This document shows, piece after piece, positions 1 to 6,192 of a stretch of 20,285 bases of DNA. Positions within the stretch are counted from its first letter, which is position 1; the number at the start of each line of letters is the position of its first letter. The stretch is from Oscillospiraceae bacterium (GTDB lineage: Bacteria > Bacillota > Clostridia > Oscillospirales > Oscillospiraceae). The position numbers and the translations under genes are program-made. Below the pieces are notes generated by a model that searched no databases, had not been told where the DNA came from, and worked only from the letters and a program-made list of their open reading frames with translations. The DNA is taken from NCBI GenBank assembly GCA_009776905.1, contig WRMX01000047.1, positions 1-20,285 on the forward strand, written 5' to 3'.

Positions 1-933
1 GTCTCGGTGTCGCCGCATATCAGGGGCGCCGCCACGACAAGCAAGATCATGCTGATGGTGCTTGTGGCCATGCTGCCCGCGTTCGTCGCTTCGATATTCC
101 TATTCGGCGCGAGAGCCGCGCTGGTGGTGGTCACATGCGCGGCGGCAAGCGTGATTTGCGAATGGGTATATGAAAAGGCCATGAAAAAGCCCGTCACGAT
201 AAACGATTTTTCCGCAATCGTTACGGGCGTCCTTCTGGCGTTCAACTTGCCCGTCAACGTGCCTTTGTGGCAGGCTGTCTTCGGATGCATCGTCGCCATA
301 ATCCTCGTGAAGCAGCTTTTTGGAGGACTCGGGAAGAACTTCGCGAACCCGGCGATAACGGCGCGAATCGTCATGTTCCTCGCTTTTTCGGTGTCCATGA
401 TGAAAGCCGCGCTGCCCGTCGACGCCGCAACGGGAGCGTCTGTCGTTGATGCCATCAGCGGCGCAACGCCTCTCGCGCTTTTGGCGCGCGGGGATACTGC
501 CGCGCTACCAAAGATAACGGACATGCTTTTAGGCTTGCGGGGCGGAGCTTTGGGCGAAACATGCGTGATCGCGCTGCTCGCGGGCGGAATATTTTTAGTC
601 GCAACGCGCATTATCAAGTGGCACACGCCTGTCGCGTTTATAGCGACGGTGTTCGCGTTCACGGCAATTCTGGGACAGAACCCTGTCTACCATGTCCTTT
701 CGGGCGGGCTTTTGCTCGGGGCTATTTTCATGGCGACTGACTATGTGACGACTCCGCAGACGAACGCGGGGAGGCTTGTTTTTGGCATAGGCGCGGGATT
801 TTTGACCGTGGTCTTCAGAATCTACGGAAGCTACCCCGAGGGCGTGTCGTTTGCGATTCTTTTGATGAACATTCTAACGCCTTACATCAACAAGTTTACG
901 GAGAACAAGCCTTTGGGGGCATTGAAGAAGTGA
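1..933 (+). CDS. rnfD: Rnf complex subunit D (5' end outside window)
   Basis: RnfD is a polytopic membrane subunit of the ferredoxin:NAD+ oxidoreductase (Rnf), which couples electron transfer to Na+ or H+ export. The frame is open from base 1, and the first visible residues (VSVSPHIRG) match the interior of the usual RnfD N-terminus. The gene therefore starts upstream; the GTG at 7 is not the real start. Many hydrophobic segments are present. The motif SGATPLA near base 455-475 holds the threonine that carries covalent FMN in RnfD proteins. The C-terminal PYINKFTENKPLGALKK is a typical end. Next comes rnfG, after an unusual 163-bp gap holding a palindromic repeat; rnfC would be expected just upstream of the window. 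Confidence 0.95.
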   Translation, partial: VSVSPHIRGAATTSKIMLMVLVAMLPAFVASIFLFGARAALVVVTCAAASVICEWVYEKAMKKPVTINDFSAIVTGVLLAFNLPVNVPLWQAVFGCIVAIILVKQLFGGLGKNFANPAITARIVMFLAFSVSMMKAALPVDAATGASVVDAISGATPLALLARGDTAALPKITDMLLGLRGGALGETCVIALLAGGIFLVATRIIKWHTPVAFIATVFAFTAILGQNPVYHVLSGGLLLGAIFMATDYVTTPQTNAGRLVFGIGAGFLTVVFRIYGSYPEGVSFAILLMNILTPYINKFTENKPLGALKK

Positions 934-936
934 AGA

Positions 937-1075
937 GTGTACTCGAAAACTCCCGTTGTCATCCTGAGCGATAGCGAAGGATCTTGGCTGAGCATTTGCG
1001 AAATAACGGAGGTAAAGATTCTTCGCTTCGCTCGGAATGACAGGTGTTGCAAGGCTTGTGAGTTTTCGAGGACAC
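937..1075. repeat. MITE-like palindromic element between rnfD and rnfG
   Basis: The gap contains nested inverted repeats. The outer arms are 937-952 and 1060-1075 (core CTCGAAAACTC / GAGTTTTCGAG, 15 of 16 positions complementary). The inner arms are 957-985 and 1015-1042 (TGTCATCCTGAGCG... against ...CGCTCGGAATGACA), with a short unpaired centre. The inner arm is the widespread TGTCATTCTGAGCGAAGCGAAGAATC-type dispersed repeat, known for producing spurious proteins such as SFAIAQDD and VIPSEAKNL. No transposase is encoded. The transcript through it would form a long hairpin within the rnf operon. Confidence 0.7.
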
Positions 1076-1096
1076 ATAAACAGCCGGGAGGTGTTT

Positions 1097-1618
1097 ATGA
1101 AAAACGATTTTATTAAGCCGATTCTTGTATTGTCGCTGATATGCCTTGTGATATCAGGCGCGCTTGCCGTCACGAACAACGTCACGGAGCCCGTCATCGC
1201 AAGCGCTTCCGAGCAGCGCGAAGAAACGGCGAAGTTTGAGATCATCCCCGATGCGGAAGGATTTATCGACATCGATGCCGAGGGGCTTCCGACGACTATC
1301 ACGGAGGCATATTCGACGACGAACAATGTCGGCTATGTTTTCATCATTACGGCTAACGGATATGGCGGCGACGTCCGTATTATATGCGGCATCGACAACG
1401 AGGGCAGGATGATTCGATGCAGCGCGCTCCAGCAGTCGGAAACGAAAGGGCTGGGGTCCAGAGTCGCGGAGCCGTCGTTCCAGGACCAGTTCATCGGCGT
1501 CGACAAGCGTTTGGAAGGCGTCGAGGCGATATCGGGCGCGACGATATCTTCAAGCGCATATATCGGCGCGATCCGCGATGTCTTCGCAGCGTATGAATTG
1601 ATTACAGGCAGGGGGTAG
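1097..1618 (+). CDS. rnfG: Rnf complex subunit G (FMN-binding)
   Basis: RnfG is a membrane-anchored flavoprotein of the Rnf complex. The 173-aa product has one N-terminal membrane segment (residues about 7-26) followed by an extracytoplasmic FMN-binding domain. The motif SGATISSSA contains Thr149, the residue expected to bind FMN covalently through phosphate. TKGLGSR (about residues 116-122) matches the conserved ETxGLG region. The ATG at 1097 is chosen because GGGAGGTG lies at 1086-1092 and the protein then begins MKNDFIKPILVL, a normal RnfG start; the longer frame from 1037 reads through the upstream repeat. rnfE follows after 6 bp. Confidence 0.95.
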   Translation: MKNDFIKPILVLSLICLVISGALAVTNNVTEPVIASASEQREETAKFEIIPDAEGFIDIDAEGLPTTITEAYSTTNNVGYVFIITANGYGGDVRIICGIDNEGRMIRCSALQQSETKGLGSRVAEPSFQDQFIGVDKRLEGVEAISGATISSSAYIGAIRDVFAAYELITGRG

Positions 1619-1624
1619 GGCATT

Positions 1625-2299
1625 ATGAAGAGACTGGCCAATCTGACCAATGGTATAATTAAGGAGAATCCGGTGCTGGTGCTCGTATTGGGCACGTGCC
1701 CGACGCTCGCGGTTTCGACTCAGGCCTCGAACGCGGTCGGGATGGGCATAGCGGCGACGGCGGTGCTGCTCGGCTCCAACATATTCATATCCTTATTGAG
1801 GAACATCATTCCGGACAAAGTCCGCATCCCATGCTATATCGTGCTGATAGCGGGGTTCGTGACGGTCGCGCAGATGATCGTCCAGGCATATGCGTATTCG
1901 CTTTATGAGGCGCTGGGCATCTATCTGCCGCTGATAGTGGTAAACTGCATAATATTGGGGCGGGCGGAGATGTTCGCGAACAAGAACGGGGTGCTGGATT
2001 CCGCGCTGGACGCAATCGGCATGGGCGCGGGGTTCACGCTGACTTTGCTCGTGATGGCGTCCATACGCGAAATCCTCGGCAGCGGCACATGGTTTGGGAT
2101 GCAGGTGCCGTGGCTCGTCGACAACAACGTGTCGATCATGACGATGGCCCCGGGCGGGTTCATCATTTTTGGCTGCATGATCGCGCTCGTCAACAAGATC
2201 ACAAAGGGGAAGGGCAGGGGCAGCTCCGACGCGGGCTGCGAGGGCTGCCCGTCAGCTGCCGCTTGCGGCAAGGTCGCGGAGCAGGAGGTGTCGCTGTAA
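1625..2299 (+). CDS. rnfE: Rnf complex subunit E
   Basis: RnfE is one of two homologous integral membrane subunits (with RnfA). In known Rnf and Nqr structures the pair holds a [2Fe-2S] cluster within the membrane. The 224-aa protein shows about six hydrophobic segments and the two conserved half-sites LGTCPTLAV (Cys25) and VVNCIILGR (Cys108). A G-rich ribosome binding site (about 1609-1620) overlaps the end of rnfG. The stop codon overlaps the rnfA start by one base (TAATG), implying translational coupling. The hydrophilic tail after residue 195 is Cys-rich, with a C-x2-C-x5-C pattern at 205, 208 and 214. Confidence 0.95.
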   Translation: MKRLANLTNGIIKENPVLVLVLGTCPTLAVSTQASNAVGMGIAATAVLLGSNIFISLLRNIIPDKVRIPCYIVLIAGFVTVAQMIVQAYAYSLYEALGIYLPLIVVNCIILGRAEMFANKNGVLDSALDAIGMGAGFTLTLLVMASIREILGSGTWFGMQVPWLVDNNVSIMTMAPGGFIIFGCMIALVNKITKGKGRGSSDAGCEGCPSAAACGKVAEQEVSL

Positions 2300-2901
2300 T
2301 GGATTTCAGGCTGCTTGTTATAATCCTAATGAGCGCGGTGCTCGTCAACAATTACGTGCTGCGCCAGTTCCTCGGCATATGCCCGTTCCTGGGCGTGTCC
2401 AAAGATTTGAAAAACGCGACGGGCATGAGCATCGCGGTCATATTTGTAATGCTGATGGCGACGGCGGTCACATGGCCGATACAGGTGTACCTTTTGGACC
2501 GCAACAATCTGGGGTATTTGCAAACGATCGTCTTTATTCTCGTTATCGCCGCGCTCGTGCAATTGGTCGAGACCGTATTAAAAAAATACATCCCGGCGCT
2601 CTATGTCGCGCTGGGGGTGTATTTGCCGCTGATAACCACAAATTGCGCCGTCCTCGGCGTGACCATCGCGAATTTCACCAGGACGACGCCATATAATTTC
2701 ATTGAATCGATGGTCAACGCGCTCGGTTCGGGGCTGGGTTTCTTCCTGGCAATGGTCGTTTTCAGCGGGGTGCGGGGGCGCGTCGAGTCTTCGGAGCCGC
2801 CAAAGCCGTTTGAGGGTTTGCCGATAACGTTGATTTCGGCCGCGATATTGTCTGTGGCGTTTTTCGGATTCAACGGCGTCATCGAGAATTTGTTCGGATA
2901 G
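2299..2901 (+). CDS. rnfA: Rnf complex subunit A
   Basis: RnfA is the pseudo-symmetric partner of RnfE in the membrane part of the Rnf complex. The 200-aa protein is a full-length, six-helix membrane protein with conserved LGICPFLGV (Cys28) and TTNCAVLGV (Cys116), the half-sites for the shared [2Fe-2S] cluster. The ATG at 2299 overlaps the rnfE stop (TAATG) and has AGGAGGTG at 2283-2290 with ideal spacing. In most rnf operons rnfB follows directly; here rnfB starts 1.9 kb further on because of an insertion sequence. Confidence 0.96.
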   Translation: MDFRLLVIILMSAVLVNNYVLRQFLGICPFLGVSKDLKNATGMSIAVIFVMLMATAVTWPIQVYLLDRNNLGYLQTIVFILVIAALVQLVETVLKKYIPALYVALGVYLPLITTNCAVLGVTIANFTRTTPYNFIESMVNALGSGLGFFLAMVVFSGVRGRVESSEPPKPFEGLPITLISAAILSVAFFGFNGVIENLFG

Positions 2902-3066
2902 GCGCCGGCGGGACGATGCGGTTCTTGCCTTATTGGCGCGGGAGATATTGTGAGCGCTAGCCGCGCCTTCGGCTCATAATGGCGAGGGTACACGGCGTCC
3001 GGGTCGAGGGTGTCCTTGCAATATAGGAGCGGCGTCCGGGTTGTGGGGGTGGAGCCCCCACGTTAG
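2902..3066. other. rnfA-IS605 intergenic segment with direct repeats and strong hairpin
   Basis: This is non-coding DNA between the rnfA stop and the left end of the insertion sequence. It holds a 12-bp direct repeat (CGGCGTCCGGGT at 2993-3004 and 3030-3041) and a perfect 7-bp hairpin, GTGGGGG at 3043-3049 and CCCCCAC at 3055-3061. No run of T follows, so it is not a classical intrinsic terminator. The insertion target tetranucleotide TTAG (3063-3066) sits one base after the hairpin. The empty-site gap between rnfA and rnfB would have been about 190 bp. Confidence 0.6.
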
Positions 3067-3082
3067 CAAAAGCGACGTAAAC

Positions 3083-3103
3083 CCCCTGGCTTTAGCCATG
3101 GGG
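3083..3103. repeat. Left-end TnpA recognition hairpin
   Basis: This 21-nt subterminal hairpin is identical to the right-end copy at 4761-4781. The family's TnpA binds such hairpins in single-stranded form. The 4-nt guide AAAC lies directly 5' (3079-3082). A second small hairpin, ATAAGG/CCTTAT, follows at 3106-3121. Confidence 0.88.
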
Positions 3104-3161
3104 ATATAAGGCGCACCTTATTCTCTCGTAATCCTCAGTCAAACAATTTTTTGAAGTGTTC

Positions 3162-3190
3162 TTGACGCAGATATACGCCTCTGGTATAAT
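3162..3190 (+). promoter_or_regulatory. Sigma-70-type promoter of tnpA
   Basis: TTGACG (3162-3167) and TATAAT (3185-3190) are separated by 17 bp, close to consensus. A start point 6-8 bases after the -10 box falls at about 3197, the A of the tnpA ATG, so the transcript would be leaderless or nearly so. This promoter could also read through tnpB into rnfB. Confidence 0.75.
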
Positions 3191-3196
3191 ATATGC

Positions 3197-3640
3197 ATGG
3201 AATATAAATCAAATAACAACGTAGTGTACTCATGCAAGTACCATGTGGTCTGGTGTCCAAAATATCGGCGTAAGGTCCTCGTGGACGAAATTGCCGAACG
3301 GCTTAAGGAGCTGATCGTACAACGCTGTTCGGAGATAGGCGCCGAAATCATGGAGCTGGAAATCATGCCGGACCATGTTCATCTGCTTATTGAGGTAGAC
3401 CCGCAGTTTGGGATCAACCAAGCGGTGCGAAGCATCAAAGGGTTCTCATCGCATACGCTGCGAACAGAATACCCATCGCTGAAAACAAGGCTTCCGACTT
3501 TGTGGACGAACAGCTACTTCGTATCAACGACCGGCGGGATATCCCTTGATGCCGTGAAGCGGTACATCGAGAGCCAAAAGACATCGGAGAGGAGGAAAAA
3601 GCACGATAACCACTCAATTCAAACTACTGCCGACGCCTGA
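3197..3640 (+). CDS. tnpA: IS200/IS605-family Y1 transposase TnpA
   Basis: TnpA is a single-strand DNA transposase that cuts and rejoins the element ends during replication-linked peel-and-paste transposition. The 147-aa protein is full length for the family. It has the HUH metal-binding motif PDHVHLL (His60, His62) and the catalytic Tyr123 in VKRYIESQ. The N-terminus MEYKSNNNVVYSCKYHVVWC is the standard family start, so the ATG at 3197 is preferred. No ribosome binding site precedes it. The 3' end overlaps the start of tnpB by about 38 bases in another frame. It appears active: no frameshift or missing catalytic residue. Confidence 0.95.
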   Translation: MEYKSNNNVVYSCKYHVVWCPKYRRKVLVDEIAERLKELIVQRCSEIGAEIMELEIMPDHVHLLIEVDPQFGINQAVRSIKGFSSHTLRTEYPSLKTRLPTLWTNSYFVSTTGGISLDAVKRYIESQKTSERRKKHDNHSIQTTADA

Positions 3641-4664
3641 ACAGGAACGGTTGTTGGCGGCAACGTCGAGAGAGTTCATAGCTACCGTCAACGACCTTGC
3701 GGATTACGTGTCAAGGCAAGAGAAAGCTGAAAAGCAGTCCTGTTCAACGTTCAATGCAAAGCTGCCAAGCGCGGTCAAGGACGAGGCGTCCCGGAATGCT
3801 ATGTCGATAGTCAGGAAATTCAACAGGGGAAGCGTGGGATCGTTCCCAATACTGAAAAAGCCGCAATGCGTTTGGAACAACCAGAATTACAGGATCAAGC
3901 AAGACACGATCGAAATCCCGGTATTGGTTGACGGCAAGTCAAAGCGCATCTCGATAGCAGCCGTCATCAACGAACACAATACTGACAAGCTAAGCGGGAA
4001 ACTAGGGACGCTGCGCATAACGAAGAAGAACGGGAAGTGGATCGCGCAAGTTGCCGTGGAAGAAAACATCGAAGCGCTAAGAACAAGTGAAAAAGTCATG
4101 GGCGTCGATTTGGGCCTGAAAGTTCCGGCGGTCGCTGTAACGAGCGATGGGAAAACCAAGTTTGCGGGCAACGGCAGGCAGAACAAGTTTATTCGTCGTA
4201 GGCACAAGTCCAGACGCAAAAGGCTTGGCAAGGCGAAGAAGCAGAAAGCAATTGAAAAAACGAGTAACAAAGAGCAGCGGTGGATGCAGGACCAAGACCA
4301 CAAAATCAGCAGGGAGATAGTTGATTTTGCGGTCAGGAACAACATCGGCACCATACGCATGGAACTGCTTGATAACATCAGGCAGACGGCAAGGACCAGC
4401 CGTAAAAACGAAAAGAACCTGCATACGTGGAGCTTCTATAGGCTGTCAAGCTACATAGAGTACAAGGCCAGGATGGCCGGGATAAAGGTCGAGTACGTCG
4501 ATCCCGCGTACACCAGCCAAATATGCCCTGCTTGCGGATGCCTAAACAAGGCAAAGGGCAGGCTGTACAAATGCGGCTGTGGGTTCAAGACTCATCGCGA
4601 CAGGGTGGGCGCCATAAACATCATATATGCGCCTGTGGTTTCCGGTAAAAGGAGATCAGCCTAG
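3603..4664 (+). CDS. tnpB: RNA-guided endonuclease TnpB (IS605 type), apparent ACG start
   Basis: TnpB is an RuvC-type nuclease guided by an RNA from the element's right end; it helps keep the element by cutting the empty donor site. From 3603 the product is 353 aa. The RuvC triad is present: Asp169 (GVDLGLK), Glu254 (IRMELLDN) and Asp333 (HRDRVGAINI). A zinc ribbon, CPAC at 308-311 and CGC at 324-326, lies between the last two. A basic patch (about 4190-4260) precedes RuvC II. The reading matching relatives begins xITTQFKLLPTPEQE, whose first codon is ACG at 3603, seven bases after GGAGG (3591-3595). The nearest standard start is TTG at 3651, which would lose 16 residues. Either an ACG start is used or this tnpB is poorly expressed. 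Confidence 0.88.
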   Translation, partial: TITTQFKLLPTPEQERLLAATSREFIATVNDLADYVSRQEKAEKQSCSTFNAKLPSAVKDEASRNAMSIVRKFNRGSVGSFPILKKPQCVWNNQNYRIKQDTIEIPVLVDGKSKRISIAAVINEHNTDKLSGKLGTLRITKKNGKWIAQVAVEENIEALRTSEKVMGVDLGLKVPAVAVTSDGKTKFAGNGRQNKFIRRRHKSRRKRLGKAKKQKAIEKTSNKEQRWMQDQDHKISREIVDFAVRNNIGTIRMELLDNIRQTARTSRKNEKNLHTWSFYRLSSYIEYKARMAGIKVEYVDPAYTSQICPACGCLNKAKGRLYKCGCGFKTHRDRVGAINIIYAPVVSGKRRSA

Positions 4665-4805
4665 TCCGCTATATGCGCTGGACTGGGACGCGGCGATGGC
4701 ACGCCGCCTAGCTTGGGGCTTGAGGCTACCGGAAACGGACTGCTGTACGCACCCAAGAATCCCCTGGCTTTAGCCATGGGGAGTGTCAAACATTGTGGAA
4801 AGGGA
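4638..4805 (+). ncRNA. Probable omega RNA (TnpB guide RNA scaffold plus guide)
   Basis: Omega RNAs of IS605 elements come from the tnpB 3' end through the right end, with the guide just outside the element. Here a perfect 10-bp long-range helix (GTTTCCGGTA at 4638-4647, TACCGGAAAC at 4727-4736) encloses three helices: AGCC/GGCT (4658-4661 with 4724-4727, sharing base 4727 with the outer helix), AGTCC/GGACT (4663-4667 with 4680-4684) and GCGGCG/CGCCGC (4690-4695 with 4702-4707). The right-end hairpin follows at 4761-4781. The first 16 guide bases after TCAA would be ACATTGTGGAAAGGGA (4790-4805). The 5' end is uncertain; it may begin further inside tnpB. Confidence 0.7.
4761..4789. repeat. Right-end TnpA hairpin and TCAA cleavage site
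   Basis: The hairpin at 4761-4781 is the identical partner of the left-end copy. The guide GAAT (4757-4760) and cleavage tetranucleotide TCAA (4786-4789) are the same as those described for IS608. The element ends after 4789. Confidence 0.88.
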
Positions 4806-4816
4806 TGACCATTATT

Positions 4817-5629
4817 ATGAACACGATTGCGATGGCTATTACTACTGTCACGGCTTTGGGGCTTTTATGCTCGGTCATGCTTGCAGTCGCCTCGAAGCTG
4901 ATGTCCGTCAAGGTCGATGAAAAAGTGGAGCTGGTGAGGGAAGCGCTGCCCGGCGCCAACTGCGGGGCTTGCGGGTTTTCCGGGTGCGACGGATATGCAG
5001 CGGAGCTAGCGGCCGGAGATGCAAAAACGAACTTGTGCACGCCGGGTGGCGATGCAGTTTCACGCAAAATCAGCTCCATACTCAGCGTCGATTTCGAGGA
5101 CGTCATCGAGCAGATCGCCGTGGTGCATTGCACCGGCGACGATGCCGCGAGGCACCTGAAGATGGAATATGACGGGATAGGCACATGCGTTGCGGCGAAG
5201 CAGCTATATGGCGGAAGGAACGCTTGCGTCTATGGATGCCTCGGTTTCGGCGATTGCGCGGCGGCTTGCCCTAATGGCGCGATATGCATCGAGAACGGGC
5301 TGGCGCATGTCGATACGCGCAAGTGCACGGGCTGCGGCTTGTGCGCCAAGAGCTGCCCGAACAATGTGATATTCATGGAGGACGACACGATAACTACCGT
5401 TGTCTTGTGCAGGAATGTGGAAAAGGGCGCCATCGTGAGGGGCAAGTGTTCGCATGGCTGCATCGGATGCGGGATTTGCGCGCGCGAGTGCCCTGCCGGG
5501 GCCATCGTCGTTGCGGATAATTTGGCGAGGATCGAATATGAGAAGTGCGAGAGCTGCGGGAAGTGCGTCGAGGCGTGCGTGACAAAGTGCGTACGCCAGG
5601 CAAATTTCTCGGGAATATTCAAGGCGTGA
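4817..5629 (+). CDS. rnfB: Rnf complex subunit B (polyferredoxin)
   Basis: RnfB is the multi-cluster iron-sulfur subunit thought to accept electrons from ferredoxin. The 270-aa product has an N-terminal membrane anchor (residues about 5-27) and a [4Fe-4S] binding domain with Cys49, 52, 57 and 74 (NCGACGFSGC...C). Four ferredoxin-type Cys clusters follow, including CTGCGLCAKSCP, CIGCGICARECP and CESCGKCVEAC. The ATG at 4817 gives the family start MNTIAMAI; ATG 4805 and TTG 4793 are in frame upstream. AAAGGG at 4799-4804 is the only nearby Shine-Dalgarno-like stretch. The gene starts 28 bp beyond the insertion sequence and is intact. No terminator is visible after it. Confidence 0.95.
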   Translation: MNTIAMAITTVTALGLLCSVMLAVASKLMSVKVDEKVELVREALPGANCGACGFSGCDGYAAELAAGDAKTNLCTPGGDAVSRKISSILSVDFEDVIEQIAVVHCTGDDAARHLKMEYDGIGTCVAAKQLYGGRNACVYGCLGFGDCAAACPNGAICIENGLAHVDTRKCTGCGLCAKSCPNNVIFMEDDTITTVVLCRNVEKGAIVRGKCSHGCIGCGICARECPAGAIVVADNLARIEYEKCESCGKCVEACVTKCVRQANFSGIFKA

Positions 5630-6161
5630 GCGTATGGAGCGTATGGTATGGATGGTTATATGGTGTTATTAACTCTGAATACTCGTAGTCCCAGTTACGC
5701 CCATTCTTAATCTGGTGGATAATAGTCCATTTATATGAAGATGTGGTAAGCAGTTCAGTATACTTGATAGAACGCTCCCCTACTATATAATTCGCCCAGT
5801 GTTCATCATTCGGAGTCTTTAAGTGAAAGTAAATGTACCCGGGGAAATAATTTTTCAATTTCCCTCGTATTATTGTATCATAATGCACACATTCATCGAT
5901 ACGATCAGTAATTTCGCAAAAAATTGCATCTCTTAAAGGTATGCTCGGTACTTCGTAGGCATAAGCAATAACATATAGTCCGTCCGGTATTGTAGTTTCT
6001 ATAGTTATTTTATCAATATACTCTGCATGATCTATCTGAGCGAGCTGCTCGCACAAATCGTGAAATATATAACTGGGATTTGTTATGATTGAATTCAATA
6101 TACACGCACACAGTAGAACAAATGCCATGTTAATTCTAACCATCATCTTTAGTGTTATCAT
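5619..6161 (-). CDS. Hypothetical secreted or lipoprotein-like protein
   Basis: I do not recognise this 180-aa protein. It begins with a short basic stretch and a hydrophobic segment (MVRINMAFVLLCACILNSII), compatible with a signal peptide. LCAC is a marginal lipobox. The rest is soluble, rich in Tyr, Ile and acidic residues, and has no cofactor motif I can name. Base composition is clearly more AT-rich than the flanking rnfB and metK, suggesting separate origin. The gene is convergent with rnfB and overlaps its last 11 bases. Alternative in-frame starts lie at the Met codons at residues 6, 7 and 12. It is supported by length, signal-like N-terminus and absence of a competing frame; function unknown. 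Confidence 0.55.
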   Translation of the reverse strand: MITLKMMVRINMAFVLLCACILNSIITNPSYIFHDLCEQLAQIDHAEYIDKITIETTIPDGLYVIAYAYEVPSIPLRDAIFCEITDRIDECVHYDTIIRGKLKNYFPGYIYFHLKTPNDEHWANYIVGERSIKYTELLTTSSYKWTIIHQIKNGRNWDYEYSELITPYNHPYHTLHTLTP

Positions 6162-6192
6162 TATTGGTTCCAGCTCTCTAATTACTTTGGCA

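Larger units (their letters stand above)
3067..4789 (+). mobile_element. Complete IS200/IS605-family element (IS608-like ends)
   Basis: The 1723-bp element carries tnpA (Y1 HUH transposase) and tnpB. Both ends hold the same imperfect 21-nt hairpin (3083-3103 and 4761-4781): stem CCCC/GGGG, an extrahelical T, inner stem TGGC/GCCA, loop TTTA. This closely resembles the IS608 hairpin. The left cleavage site TTAG (3063-3066) pairs with the guide AAAC (3079-3082). The right cleavage site TCAA (4786-4789) pairs with the guide GAAT (4757-4760). The pairing follows the IS608 rule: base 1 with guide 2, base 2 with guide 1, base 4 with guide 4. There are no terminal inverted repeats and no target duplication, as expected for this family. 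Orientation is the same as the rnf genes. Confidence 0.92.

Noticed and set aside
874..1326. 150-codon - strand frame across the rnfD-rnfG gap
   Set aside because: It contains VIPSEAKNL and SFAIAQDD, the standard false translation of the dispersed palindromic repeat, and overlaps rnfG.
3043..3066. Intrinsic terminator after rnfA
   Set aside because: The hairpin is strong but is followed by GTTAGCAAAAG, with no T-tract.
3606..4664. TldR-type (nuclease-dead TnpB repressor) interpretation
   Set aside because: The RuvC Asp-Glu-Asp triad and zinc ribbon are all present and tnpA is adjacent, so this is an ordinary transposon nuclease apart from its start codon.
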